Program-made: the position numbers and the translations under genes
Assembly: GCA_029834535.1 (NCBI GenBank)
Contig: JAQMWT010000092.1
Span: forward strand, 22,363 to 86,362
Source: Chrysophaeum taylorii
Taxonomy: Eukaryota > Sar > Pelagophyceae > Pelagomonadales > Pelagomonadaceae
Reading direction: 5' to 3'
DNA length: 64,000 nt
In this document: piece after piece, positions 29,597-41,038 of the stretch
Layout of the letters: every line of letters begins with the position of its first letter
Numbering within the stretch: the first letter of the stretch is position 1
Notes under the pieces: model-generated
Databases searched by the model: none
What the model was told of the DNA's origin: nothing
Seen by the model: the letters and a program-made list of their open reading frames with translations, nothing else

Positions 29597-31117
29597 ATGG
29601 GGAACCAGTGCTGCGGCTCTTCGGGACCGTTGCTCCAAGTCATCGATGGCGTCCATTTGTGCGTGTATTGTAACCGCCGAGCATTTGATGAAAAACTACG
29701 TAGGCCTTTGGACGAGCCCGCAACGAAACGGGTAGCGAAGGTCTTGGACCTCAACATCCAGACGAACGTCCCCGTGATTCAGTTTGCCTTGGAGGGAGTG
29801 GGAAACTTAGAGAACCAACCAAAGACAGGTGAGTTCGACAGCGCGCAGAAGGCACTACGCGATGTGATGAAGATTTCTGTACCCGAGAGACCCAACTACA
29901 AGTACTTTGGGTCGAAAAACTACGAGACGCTGTTGTGCTTGCTCGCGAAAACAAATCCGTTTTGGGCGAGCGCTTTGACCTTCAAACATGGGTCCTTTGA
30001 GCTGAAGGCGTACGATCCGGAAGAGACCAACAAGTCCCTTTACCAAAAGATGATGGAGACGATGCACGGTGCGGGTCACAAGGTCAACGTCAAGTTCGAC
30101 GATCGCCTCACAAAGATCACGTCAATTCAAGTCTTCGATGACTTAGAAGGTCAGGAATTGACCGCCGCCACCGATAAAAATCGCTACGCGTCCGCGGTCC
30201 TCTACAACATGGTGTTCTACGCGTCTGCCGTGCACGCGACGATGCACGTCTTCCACCTGATCATGACGTCGGCGTTCGCCGTCGCGAGCACGGGCTTCGA
30301 CCCGCTCAACAAACTCGCAGAGATGTACGACGGCAACGTCCCGGTCAAATACGTCGAGGTCGGCTTGTTGCTCGTCGGGGACGTGGACAATACGTCGGCA
30401 ATCATTACGGGCAGGAACGGCTTCGGGAGCTCGCAGGCCATCAGACCCATTTTGAAAGAACTCTTTGTCAGCTGGGCCTCATGCAAGACTGCGGATGCCT
30501 TCCTCAACAACTTTCTGCTTGCCAAGATTCCGCATCACAAGCGCGACACCGTCCTCGTCGAGTTCAAGAAGCACTCGAGCCTCATCGAAAACTTCGCCGG
30601 CGGCTTGGCGACCGCCGTGAGCGAGTTGGACGTTACGAAATTCAAAAAAACCGAAAGCAATTTGAAACAGTACCTGTCAAAGTGCGGCGATGACTTTGAG
30701 TTTGCCACAGACTCGCTCAAGAGCTGGTTCGAGATTATGTCGGTCACCGGGATAATGCACGGCACGACACTATCCTACAGTCGCTTGATTGCCGTTCCCG
30801 ACGTCTTGCGCTGGCGCAATGTACTCTTTGATACCTGGGACTCCAACGACAAAAACCTCCTTTCTACCGGATTGGGCACTATCGTCGGGATGGAGCAAGA
30901 TCGCTACGTCATGTCGAGCAAGCCTGACAAAATAAGTTTCCACCCCAAAATTCAAGTCGTCCTCGAGAGCTTCGACGCAAAAGCGTCCGCCCTCAAGGAA
31001 GCCTACAAGAACGAGCTTCTCGAGCGCCCCGACGTCGATGACGTCGGATTCGTGCTCTCAGACTATTGCACCGATGGCTTCGACGGCAAGCAGCTCACCA
31101 TCGCCACCTACATCTGA
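29597..31117 (+). CDS. Unrecognised 506-residue protein, probably N-myristoylated
   Basis: A single-exon frame of 506 codons with a good start context. The N-terminus MGNQCCGSS has Gly2, Cys5 and Cys6 and fits N-myristoylation plus palmitoylation, so membrane attachment is likely. A CxxC pair (Cys22, Cys25) follows. The mid-region has a His-rich helix (HATMHVFH), a second helix contains MSVTGIMHGTTLSYSRL, and the last residue is Ile. This layout faintly recalls lipoxygenases, which bind iron through helix histidines and a C-terminal Ile. However, the HxxxxH spacing is absent and the protein is short. I do not assign a function. It begins 221 bp after the hAT remnant. Confidence 0.7.
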   Translation: MGNQCCGSSGPLLQVIDGVHLCVYCNRRAFDEKLRRPLDEPATKRVAKVLDLNIQTNVPVIQFALEGVGNLENQPKTGEFDSAQKALRDVMKISVPERPNYKYFGSKNYETLLCLLAKTNPFWASALTFKHGSFELKAYDPEETNKSLYQKMMETMHGAGHKVNVKFDDRLTKITSIQVFDDLEGQELTAATDKNRYASAVLYNMVFYASAVHATMHVFHLIMTSAFAVASTGFDPLNKLAEMYDGNVPVKYVEVGLLLVGDVDNTSAIITGRNGFGSSQAIRPILKELFVSWASCKTADAFLNNFLLAKIPHHKRDTVLVEFKKHSSLIENFAGGLATAVSELDVTKFKKTESNLKQYLSKCGDDFEFATDSLKSWFEIMSVTGIMHGTTLSYSRLIAVPDVLRWRNVLFDTWDSNDKNLLSTGLGTIVGMEQDRYVMSSKPDKISFHPKIQVVLESFDAKASALKEAYKNELLERPDVDDVGFVLSDYCTDGFDGKQLTIATYI

Positions 31118-32257
31118 GCACGAAAAAAACCAAGGAGGATGAAGCTTCGTCTCTGAATTCGTATTCCTTCCGTACTCGCTTACCCACTCTCCCTCTCGCG
31201 TGCACGTCGGCAGTGGTGGCCGACTCCCGTACTCGTCTATTCATCTCCATCCAAAAAACTTGATGGCCGCCACGCCCTCTTGCCTTGCTCGCCCGTCCCC
31301 CTGTCATTCCCTAAATTACTCTACCTTTGCTTGATCATGTCGAAGTTTGGGTCAAATACGTCTCGCTCGGGCCGACAATGCCCTTGGCTCTCCACTATCG
31401 CAGGGATTCGTATGGATTCGTGGGGTCATCCGCGCAATGTGCTCGCTTCTATGTGCTGCCCTAATAGTGTCGGCTTTTTCTCGAGGGTTATTTCGGGTAG
31501 GCCCATTGGATTCCCCGACACACGCGCCTAGTTTCCCCATGGCTTCCGAGAGATTGGGTTTGCGTTGTACTCGTCGATGGCGCTCGGGTTAGAGGAGGGT
31601 GCACGTAGATGAAGACGCTGCTGCGCCCTCAACTCTTACATAAATATTTCAAGAACGCGCGCGCGCGAGCCGTAGTCGCATAGGGGCTATTCTCGGAATT
31701 CCATCTCGAGCGTGAAAGCATCCTTTGTTGCCTTAGAGGGCACTAGGATGGAACCGCGGCTTTTCGCGACAGGCCCTGGGCCGGTCAAAGTGCCCCGGGG
31801 GGGTATGTGGAAAAAAAAGCAAGCGAAGAACTTTTTATGCACACCTAGGTATCACGGGCAGCCCCACCCACTCTGCCCGCGCGTAGCAGGACGTCGCACT
31901 TCGTCGCACATACGCAGGGCGGCAGCGCGCGTACGACCTGCGGGTGGGGCCCCTCCTCTCTTCGCCTGCCCCGCGGCTCGGTGATGACCCCGACCAGGCC
32001 TCGGGATACATCCGCCTTTCAGACACCATTATCGTAGTCACACATCCTCCCAATCGACTAAGCGCCCTGAGCTCGAGCAGAGTGGTCCCGATCGCGCCCC
32101 CACCCATCTTAAGTTGACCTTAAATACTCCCTCTTAGCAGTCGACGAGTTTCGACGGGCTAAAGCTCATCGACAGGTATCCAAGGACACCAAAAAAAAAT
32201 CCTCGGCATACGGGGAGCTCCAGAAAGTGCTAGCCACGGGAATAGGCGCCGCCGGAG
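31118..32257. other. Intergenic region with a dispersed repeat
   Basis: No gene recognised. A stretch at about 31936-32023 recurs at 40412-40460 (direct) and, in part, inverted near 52530-52560. A CTCTTAGCAGTCGAC motif at 32130-32145 belongs to the TTTAAAGTCGAC-type repeats described below. The rest is unremarkable. Confidence 0.45.
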
Positions 32258-32715
32258 CTAAGGAGCAGCGCCGCTGGGTCGAGGGAGGTCCAGTGGGTGT
32301 CTGAAGAACTTGCATGAGGGCAACTTGATGCAAAGAATCTCGTAAGCGGCATAGTTGAAGCTCCCTCGCGCGCGGCCGCCCTTGCGGTTCTGGACTCGCC
32401 TCGTCAGCAAGATCTGGCGCACATTGACGCCGATCTCCTCGTTACCGACCACCTTCTGTACCCGGTTCGTCTAGAGCACCCAATCAACCAGGGCGTTCTC
32501 TTCGAGAGCAGCGATTGGATTAGTCACGGCGCTCCATCTCGGCGTCCTCCTGGAAGACCACTCGCCCCTTGAGCCGGTCGTGGAGCTGCTTCGCGGTGAT
32601 GACACCCTGCCACTCCGAGTGCTTGGTCAAGCACCTCTTCGCCCCGACGCCGTTCTCCTGACAGTACTTGACGGCTTGCGCGAAGCTCTGGTGCGCACTG
32701 CGAATACAAAGTAGT
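32258..32715 (-). pseudogene. Helix-turn-helix transposase-like remnant
   Basis: On the minus strand, AQAVKYCQENGVGAKRCL, then QLHDRLKGRVVFQEDAE and, after a stop and frame change, VVGNEEIGVNVRQILLTRRV and NRKGGRARGSFNYAA. The order resembles the N-terminal DNA-binding region of pogo/CENP-B-like DDE transposases, in which a psq-type HTH is followed by a second HTH. The DDE domain is not present. The assignment is from pattern only. The Helitron-like element H2 begins at its 5' side. Confidence 0.4.
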
Positions 32716-32720
32716 TTGTA

Positions 32721-33746
<1,026 letters not shown>

Positions 33747-33835
33747 TGCATATTAAAAGGGAGGGCATAGACTTTCTAGGCTAATTGGATGACTGGGGGT
33801 GTTGCGTTTGGTTTAGTAGTTTACTTGACGAAACT

Positions 33836-36800
33836 ATGGTGGTCAATGAGGATTATTGGAAGGATAGCTACCACAGCCTGCGTGCGCAGCATTCTGAGTT
33901 GCAGCGCAAGTATCACGAGCGAACGGAAGAGCTTAAGCGGACCAATGTCCAGCTGTCCAAGGTGGAGACCTTGTTGCGCCTTAAAGGGCAACTCGAAGTA
34001 AGGGAGGTCGGCGCAGATGATCTCTCGGTAGCATCCGCGGGGAAGAGCAAGTTGGAACGGCGGTGTGGTGAACTCGAAAAGAGATATCAGGCTGCTCAAC
34101 GAGAGCTGGAAAAGAAAACGCGCGAGGTAGCGGTGCTGAAACGAGCTGCTCGGAGGACGGCACAGACGCCGCCTCTCTCAGCCGCGGCGACGGATCAGCC
34201 GTCGAAGGTGGCAACCCTGGTGTCGCGATTCAAGGCGCGAGTCGAAGATGCCGAGGCAGAACTAGACCGGGTTCGCAACGAGAATCGCGAGCTGCGAGAA
34301 ACACTTCGGAAGAGAAGACCGCCAATGGAAGCGGGCGCGCCGCCCGTCGTCGAACGGGCGGCGTCGTCGAAGGCGCAAGAAGAGGCGGCAATGGCCCTGC
34401 GCGAGGCAAAGGCGGAAACGCATCATCTGAAACTTCGTTACGAGGCACTCGAGCGAAAGTCTCGGGCACAGGCGGAGATCCAGAAGGGCAGCTTGGACCA
34501 GCTCGAAGATTACAACGTGCGGCTTCGGGACTTGAGGAGCCAGCTCAGCGAGGCGATTGTCGCGAAGGATGACGCGGAGGCACGTGCGGCGTCGTGCAAC
34601 GACTTGCGCGAACGTGTTGCCATGCTTCAGGACACGAACGGCCGGCTCGAGGCGGAGATCGAGAAGCTGTGTTCTTCGCCGTTCATCGCCGAAGCCTACG
34701 ACCAGGCAGAGCGCGTCGCGCGGCTCAAGGAGCTCGAGACGCAGGCGCGCCACGACAAAGCCAAGATCGAGAAGCTCGAAGAGGCGAAAGTACGCCTCGA
34801 GCATGAAGCGAGTCGGCTTGGCGTCGATGCCGAGCGCGTGGCCGCCGAGAAGAACGACGCCGAGCGCCGCCTGTCCGAACTGCAACGTGATGCACCGAGG
34901 CATGCTTCTCCACCCACGACGGCTGTTCCAACGACGTCAAAAGTTGGCAGCGAGCTCGATAGTCTGGAGAATGTCCTTACTCACGTCAGGCGGAAGCAGG
35001 ATCTTGACTTCGATCTCCCATATCCCGACTTGGTGAAGCCGAACGTCGAAGGGGACGACGACGCAACGACGGCAAAGCTGCGGGATCAGTACCTCTCTGC
35101 CCGCTGCGAACTCGACCGTCTGGATAAAATGCTCCAGGTGCAGATGTCGATCAATCGCGACCTGAACACCGAGCTCGATCGCGCGCGGTCGAGACAGACT
35201 GCTGAGACGAAAGAGCTCGTGCAGAAGATCGAAGACGTCGAGGCACTCGCGACGCGCCGCTTGAAGCGTATTACGATGCTCGAGGCGCAGGTCAAACAAG
35301 CGCGATACCACGGTGTGGGGAAGCAAAGCCGACGCGCAGAATTGCTAAAAGACAGCGGAGATGACAGAAGTGAAGCGCTGCTTGCAGAAGCTGGAATGCT
35401 CGCAGCTGACGAAAACATGGCGGAAGTCTGGATCGTCGAAGTCGAGTACGAAGAAGGTGTCGTCGTCGGCGACACGTCGACGTTCGCAGTCGTCGATTTC
35501 TACATTTTCGAATCCCAGGCCACACCCTGGCTCCCCGGTGCACGCCCCGAGTTTGACTTTGCCACCACCTACAAAATCCGCGTGGACGACGCTTTCCTGC
35601 GATATCTCGCGACCGAGGTGCTCACAATCGAGGTGTGCGAGGCAAAACGCGCCGACTATACCGTCGTAGCCAAGGGAGCAATTCCGCTCGCGCCGCTTCT
35701 CGACTCGCGTCCGACGATCGTCGTAGATCGTTGCCAGTTGCGCGCGCCGCGCACCGGCAGGTTGCTGGGCTACGCGCGTATCGAAATAAGACTCGCGCTG
35801 CCCGTAACCGAGCTCTACCAGCTCTTCCTCGACAGCCACCCGCGTGAGCGTCATCAGATCGAGCAGGCCGCGTTGGCCAACTTGGAGGCTGAGGAGGAAA
35901 AGCGACCGACACAAGCATCTCGTGTGGATTCGTCATCTTCGTCTGGTGCAAACGAGATCGAAATCGTCGTGCACTCAGCGTCCGACTTGGGTCTTCGAGA
36001 CGACGGCGAGCCGCCGTCACCGTACGTGCACTATCAACTCCTAGAGTTCCACGACACCTTTACACCAGTGTGCGCAGCGACAACTGAACCCACGTTCGAG
36101 CACCTCGCCACGTTCCCATTTGCCTCGACTTCGCAGTCGCTCGCGGTTCTCCGGACGGAGCGCTTGATGTTTACAGTTCTCGACTTTAGCGAGGACGACA
36201 ACGTGTTGATCGGCACCGCTGAGCTCAGCCTCTCGTCCTTGGCAGATGGAGAGCGCGTCGTCTCAAATTTGAACCTCGTGTCCGAGGCTTCTGGGCGACG
36301 CGTTGGCGGTCTGCGAGTGGCCGTAACATGGCGACATGATGTGGTGTTGCAGCAAAAGCATCATGCGCTCACGGTGGATGAAATCGCATGGGTACTTGGC
36401 GAGTTTTCACGTTACGAAGACGGACAAGTTGACTACATTACGTTTCTGCGCGCCCACGACGTGCCGGTTGCGGCACAAAGAGCGACGACCAAACTGCGCT
36501 CGTTCGTCGAGCGCGCGATGGTCGCCGGGGATAATTTAGAGCTCTTCGACCGCCTGGACCTTCGCATGCTCACGGAAGACGAGTTCGCCACGCACATGCT
36601 TGAGAAGGGTGCTGATGTTCCCGGCGACGAACTGTTCGCGTTCTTGCGATGGGCGCGCAAGGCGAACGTTGATTTCGACACCCCAGCGCTTGTCAAACTC
36701 CTCACGGCGAGACCGACAACGCTCGAGAGCGTCGCGAGGTCGAAAATATCGAAGCAGCTTGATTCGGTCCGACGCCAAGGCGCTGACCCCATGGTACCAT

Positions 36801-37165
36801 TCGAAGGATATGACCGCCTCAAATGCGGCCGTCTCCCGCGATCAGAATTCAAGAGAGCCCTCCGCGCAGTCGGGATCGACGTCGTTCAGCAGCCTGCCGA
36901 CAGCCCATCACCTCGCATGAGGTCGACGTCTCGTGATATCCCGACCTTCGCACCGACGGCAAAGCTGGTACCGCGAGATGGAGACGACGACGTCGCAGGC
37001 GAGATACCAAGCGGGGGAGAGCGGCTCTTGTTCCAAGAGCATCTTCGACGCGTTACTACCCCGATCGCGGAGGCTCCTGTGCCCTCGAAGATTGCTACCG
37101 CGCGCGAAGTCACTGCGACTGCGCGCGAAGTCGTTCGCCCTCGGGTGCATCGCCGGGGTTTTTAA
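33836..37165 (+). CDS. RPGRIP1L-like ciliary transition-zone protein
   Basis: 1,109 residues from the ATG at 33836; the frame opens 51 bp earlier without ATG. An N-terminal coiled coil (about 5-500) begins with EDYWKDSYHSLRAQH. A first C2 domain (about 525-670) has the RPGRIP1 pattern: F-x-x-xDFYIFESQATPWLPG, RPEFDFATTYKIRVDDAFLRYL and YARIEIRLALP. A second C2 (about 705-825) contains IEIVVHSASDLGLRDDGEP. An EF-hand-like helical region follows (about 840-1010) and then a basic tail. RPGRIP1L organises the transition zone and gates entry of proteins to the flagellum. No typical RPGR-interacting C-terminal domain is evident, as in many protists. The stop codon lies inside a TTTTTAAAGTCGAC repeat, so the native C-terminus may have been altered. 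Confidence 0.85.
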   Translation: MVVNEDYWKDSYHSLRAQHSELQRKYHERTEELKRTNVQLSKVETLLRLKGQLEVREVGADDLSVASAGKSKLERRCGELEKRYQAAQRELEKKTREVAVLKRAARRTAQTPPLSAAATDQPSKVATLVSRFKARVEDAEAELDRVRNENRELRETLRKRRPPMEAGAPPVVERAASSKAQEEAAMALREAKAETHHLKLRYEALERKSRAQAEIQKGSLDQLEDYNVRLRDLRSQLSEAIVAKDDAEARAASCNDLRERVAMLQDTNGRLEAEIEKLCSSPFIAEAYDQAERVARLKELETQARHDKAKIEKLEEAKVRLEHEASRLGVDAERVAAEKNDAERRLSELQRDAPRHASPPTTAVPTTSKVGSELDSLENVLTHVRRKQDLDFDLPYPDLVKPNVEGDDDATTAKLRDQYLSARCELDRLDKMLQVQMSINRDLNTELDRARSRQTAETKELVQKIEDVEALATRRLKRITMLEAQVKQARYHGVGKQSRRAELLKDSGDDRSEALLAEAGMLAADENMAEVWIVEVEYEEGVVVGDTSTFAVVDFYIFESQATPWLPGARPEFDFATTYKIRVDDAFLRYLATEVLTIEVCEAKRADYTVVAKGAIPLAPLLDSRPTIVVDRCQLRAPRTGRLLGYARIEIRLALPVTELYQLFLDSHPRERHQIEQAALANLEAEEEKRPTQASRVDSSSSSGANEIEIVVHSASDLGLRDDGEPPSPYVHYQLLEFHDTFTPVCAATTEPTFEHLATFPFASTSQSLAVLRTERLMFTVLDFSEDDNVLIGTAELSLSSLADGERVVSNLNLVSEASGRRVGGLRVAVTWRHDVVLQQKHHALTVDEIAWVLGEFSRYEDGQVDYITFLRAHDVPVAAQRATTKLRSFVERAMVAGDNLELFDRLDLRMLTEDEFATHMLEKGADVPGDELFAFLRWARKANVDFDTPALVKLLTARPTTLESVARSKISKQLDSVRRQGADPMVPFEGYDRLKCGRLPRSEFKRALRAVGIDVVQQPADSPSPRMRSTSRDIPTFAPTAKLVPRDGDDDVAGEIPSGGERLLFQEHLRRVTTPIAEAPVPSKIATAREVTATAREVVRPRVHRRGF

Positions 37166-38523
37166 AGTCGACTCCTACAAAAGGGGAGGGTAGGAATGCC
37201 GGTCCTGGTGTGTTGTGCGAGTGCCCGGGGCTACATATACCCCTGTGGAGGCTACTACACGACAGCGCGCGACGGAGCTCGGGAAGGTGTTAGCGACTTG
37301 AGAGGTCAGAGACATAGGTGGCAAGTCGCCGAGTCGCGAGGCAGACTACGAGAGGAGGGGTCCCGCTTGCAGAGAGAGTGCGCGTCGACGTAAATGTGAC
37401 GGAGTGTGACGAACGTGCGACGGAGTGGGACGTCCTGCTGGGCGTGGGCGGCCTGGGTGTGGGCCGCCCGAGGCGGCGACGTGGTTGAGTGTGGTGAGGG
37501 CCGGGGTTTCTTCTTATTAGCTGAGGTGATCCTCGCCGCAGAAAAGAGAGCTTGTTGTGGCAGGAGGCTTTTCAAGGAGACTGCTGTACTGGAAGAGAGG
37601 GTGGGGGGATTACTGACTACCATTTGGAGGGTTGGAGACATCAGCAGGTACGTGGCAGAGAGCAGTAGGTACGCGAAGTAGTATTATCGTATCATGCTGC
37701 ACCGCGCTCAAGGTAGGTGCTCAGGAGAGTGCCCTTATCTGGCGCATATAAGCCAGAAACTGCGCCTCGAGATGTTTGAACTAGTGCGCCAGAGTACACT
37801 ATCCATAGCACGCGTGATCGACATAGGAGGAGTAAGTAAGAGTGAGTCAGGCACACGCAGGGTCGCAACCCGCGAATGATAGCCAATCCCAGGCGAAACA
37901 TCGCCGTATAGCCAGATAGAAAAGGAGATAGACATCTCGATGGTAGCTCACCATAGCGGTCGGTGGTGGTGGTGTCTAGCCAGAATCCCCGGACCGGCGG
38001 TTTACAATTTGACGTTACATACTCGCTGCGCCACTACAGTGATCGAACAAGGACAACAACAATGATTTTTTTTGTCGGTCGACATGGATCGAAAAGAGGG
38101 TGTCGGGTATTTATATATCCCGCGGCCTTCGCAGGTACGGTCGAAGCTCGCTCGAAGCAAGAGTTGAGCTACGAGCGACGGCGTCCGGGAGAAAAGGCAG
38201 GTAGACCCCAACGAAGAGGATGTGGCTGGCGAGTATGCGGGGGGGTGGTCGCGGCAGACGGTGGACAACAAAAACAGGTGGTCGATAGATAGACGGACGG
38301 TGGTTGGATTCACAAGGCTTTTCTCTTTCTCTCTCTCTTTCATTCATTCTTTCTTTCTTTCGCAGGAAGGTCAAAATGGCGGTCGGAGGCGATGGTGGAG
38401 ATCACGATCTGTTGAGAGGGCGAAAACACGACGCGACCCGGCGCGCGTTCTTTCCTTTCCTTTCCTTTCGTTTCGTTTCGTTTCGTTTCGCGCGACCACC
38501 GAACCCTCGCGGACGGGGTCGGA
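37166..38523. other. Intergenic region, 1.36 kb
   Basis: Downstream of two convergent genes (RPGRIP1L-like and ankyrin). It starts with the TTTAAAGTCGACT repeat and a GGGGAGGG stretch. Pyrimidine repeats (TTTCTCTCTCTTTC, CCTTT/CGTTT runs at 38330-38490) lie beside the ankyrin 3' end. No gene recognised. Confidence 0.4.
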
Positions 38524-40245
38524 TCAGCCGAGGGCTGCCGCGCTGTCGTCCTCGTCGTCGTCGTCGTCGTCTTCGGCCGAGTTTTCGTTGATGTGGAGGT
38601 CGTAGGTTTCGTCGAGGTTGACGTCGAGGAGCGTCGGGTGCGAATTGGTGCGCCGTCGGCGCCGACGGTGCCAGTGTTTGACGATGCGATTGAAGAGTTT
38701 GGCGCGCGGGCGACGTTGGTGGTGCTGCCTCTGCGCCGCGGCGGGTTCCTCGCCGGCGAGGGCTACGATAGAGTGGTCGTCGGCACCCCCGGCGGGGTGT
38801 TGATTTTGTTGGTCGTTGTCTCCTCCTCCGAGGAGCTCGTCGAAGTTGACGGGGGGTTTTGCGTCGTATTCGAGGAAAATGACGCGCGCGAGTTCGAGGT
38901 GGTCGTTATCGAGGGCCAGCGCCAGGGGTGAGTGTCCGTCGGCGTCGAGCTGGTCGACGTCGGCATAGTTCAAGGTGGTCCCTCCAAGAAAGCCGTTCGA
39001 GCAGACGATGTGGAGCAGGGACGCCGGGTCGCGAGCGACCGCTCGGATTTCGGCGTTGTGTCCGAGGAGGCGCTTCGCGACTTCGATGTGGTCTAAGGCA
39101 GCCGCGACGTGGAGCGGTGATCCGCGCGACCACCTCAAGCTCATGCAGTTAATCTCGGTGCGCGGGTGCTTGAGGAGGACGCGGACGACGGCGTCGTGGT
39201 TCTCGCGGCACGCGGCGAAGAGCGGCGTCTCGCCGTACTTGTTTTCGCAGTTTGGGTCGGCGCCCTGGCTGAGCAACAGCCGTACGACGTCGGCGAGGTT
39301 GTAGCGCGCGGCGACGTAGAGGGACGTGTAGCCGTTGTCGGTCGCCTGGTTGAGGTTTGGGGCGCAGCCCGCGAGCGCGGCGACGACGTCGAGGTCACGG
39401 CCTCGCTCGCACGCGGCGAAGAGCGGAAAGCGTCCGTGCTCCGGGACGCGCTTCGCGGCGTCTGCGCCGTGCCGGAGGAGTAGAATCACCGAGCCCAGAC
39501 GGTCGGCCTCCGTCGCCTTGTAGAGCGCCGTCTCGCCGGCGGCGTCGACGGCGTCGACCGACGCGCCGTTCGCGAGCAGATGCGTCGCGCAGCCGACCGA
39601 CCCGAGCTCGGCGGCGATGTGGAGGGGACGCAGGCCGTTCGCGCCCGAGGGTCGCTCGACGTCCGCCTTAAACTCCTCGATCAACAGCTTCACCATGGCG
39701 TCTTGGCTCGCGTGCGCCGCCACGAAAAGCGGGGTCTCGTCCTCGTCGTTGGGCGCGTCGACGCCGACTTGCTTGGATTCGAGGAGCGCGCGCGCCGCGC
39801 CGCGCGCCCCGCGGTGCGCGGCCAAGTGGAGCGCCGTCTGGTTGCATTCCTCGGGGGCGGGGTCGCCCCCGCGTTCCAGCAGGTACGCGACGGCCTTGGC
39901 CTGGTCGAAGTAACTCGCGACGAGAACGGGCGTCGACCCCCGCGGGTGGACCGCCTGGTTGACGTCTTCGCCGCCGTCGAGGTGCCGCGCGATGGCCAGG
40001 AGTTTGCCGTTGCGGCACGCCCAGTACAGATCCACGTCCTCCTCTTCCTCGGCATCTACGCGGGCCACCTTGGACAAGGGCGCCGCCGCCGCCGCCGCCG
40101 CCGATTCGTCGCGCGACGCGGATTCCGACTCCTTGTCGTCCGAGGCCTCCTGCTCCCTCGCCCGCTTCTTCGACGGCGACGACACTCCGTCCATCGTCAA
40201 AACGTTCTGTGGCGACGACGACGAACTCGACGCTTCTGACTGCAT
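38524..40245 (-). CDS. Ankyrin-repeat protein
   Basis: 573 residues from the ATG at 40245. A Ser/Ala/Glu-rich head carries KKRAREQEA and a Val-Asp-Ala-Glu-acidic patch. At least ten ankyrin repeats follow (about 75-450), with repeated G-x-TPLxxAA and LLxxGADPN cores, for example NQTALHLAAHRGARG, GLRPLHIAAELGS, GETPLFAACRENHDA and GSPLHVAAALDH. A Gly/Gln-rich segment and a basic RRPRAKLFNRIVKHWHRRRRRR cluster come next, possibly a nuclear signal. The tail is acidic (Glu/Asp run). Ankyrin arrays bind proteins; the partner is unknown. Single exon, with an upstream non-ATG extension only. Confidence 0.9.
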   Translation of the reverse strand: MQSEASSSSSSPQNVLTMDGVSSPSKKRAREQEASDDKESESASRDESAAAAAAAPLSKVARVDAEEEEDVDLYWACRNGKLLAIARHLDGGEDVNQAVHPRGSTPVLVASYFDQAKAVAYLLERGGDPAPEECNQTALHLAAHRGARGAARALLESKQVGVDAPNDEDETPLFVAAHASQDAMVKLLIEEFKADVERPSGANGLRPLHIAAELGSVGCATHLLANGASVDAVDAAGETALYKATEADRLGSVILLLRHGADAAKRVPEHGRFPLFAACERGRDLDVVAALAGCAPNLNQATDNGYTSLYVAARYNLADVVRLLLSQGADPNCENKYGETPLFAACRENHDAVVRVLLKHPRTEINCMSLRWSRGSPLHVAAALDHIEVAKRLLGHNAEIRAVARDPASLLHIVCSNGFLGGTTLNYADVDQLDADGHSPLALALDNDHLELARVIFLEYDAKPPVNFDELLGGGDNDQQNQHPAGGADDHSIVALAGEEPAAAQRQHHQRRPRAKLFNRIVKHWHRRRRRRTNSHPTLLDVNLDETYDLHINENSAEDDDDDDEDDSAAALG

Positions 40246-41038
40246 CGCGCGGTCGCACCAGAGCGACGCGTCTGCAGACTTCCACGCCAACGACGACGGT
40301 GTGTCTGCGTCTTGGGGTTTTTTGACTTACCCGCCGTCCGTTGTACTTTTTTCGACCAAACCAACAGCACCCGCTCTGATGATATTATCACCTTCAAAAT
40401 CCCAACCAATCTCTTCGCCCGCGGCTCGGCGATGACCCCGACTAGGCCCCGCCTTTCAGCCTGAACGTCTTTACCGCCGCCAACACCTTGAGTAGCAGGA
40501 AACCCGCTTCCGCCTCATCATCATCCCTCCCTCATGTCTCCACGCGACGCGCCAAAACCCACAAGGCTCGCACCCCCCCCCCGACCCCAAAAAAACACAA
40601 CCAATCCGGGAGACCGAGAGTTCAAGCGAGCGACCATTTTATTGGAAGAGTGATGAGTGCGCCCAGAGAGGGAGGAGTAAGGTCGGGCGCGCGCGCGCGA
40701 CCTTAGGATGGAAGGAAAGAAGCGTGTGTGTGGGGGGCGGGGGGGTCGAGCGTGAGGTAGTCTCTTCTTCTTGGAAAAAGATACAAGAAGGAGAAAAGGG
40801 AGGGGGGGCTCTAGTCTGAGGGGTAGAGGCCCCCGGGGGCAGCGCGCCCGGGTCGGCGGGCGCGCGTCGACCCTCGGCAGCAGACTGGGACAAGAGGATG
40901 TGGCAGACGCGATGACACAGGAGGAGGAGGAGGACGCTGGTGGAAAAAATGAGGAATAGAATAAGAATAGGAGGAAGAAGAAGATGAAGGCCGGGCGGCG
41001 AACTCGGGAAGAACGCAAATAAGAAACGAGTCCATCAT
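40246..41038. other. Intergenic region between ankyrin and MYB genes
   Basis: 793 bp. The stretch 40412-40460 (CGGCTCGGCGATGACCCCGAC, then GCCTTTCAG) repeats that at 31961-32023, and a shorter version lies inverted near 54295. A (GC)n-rich stretch sits at 40685-40705 and poly-G runs near 40740. No gene seen. Confidence 0.45.
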
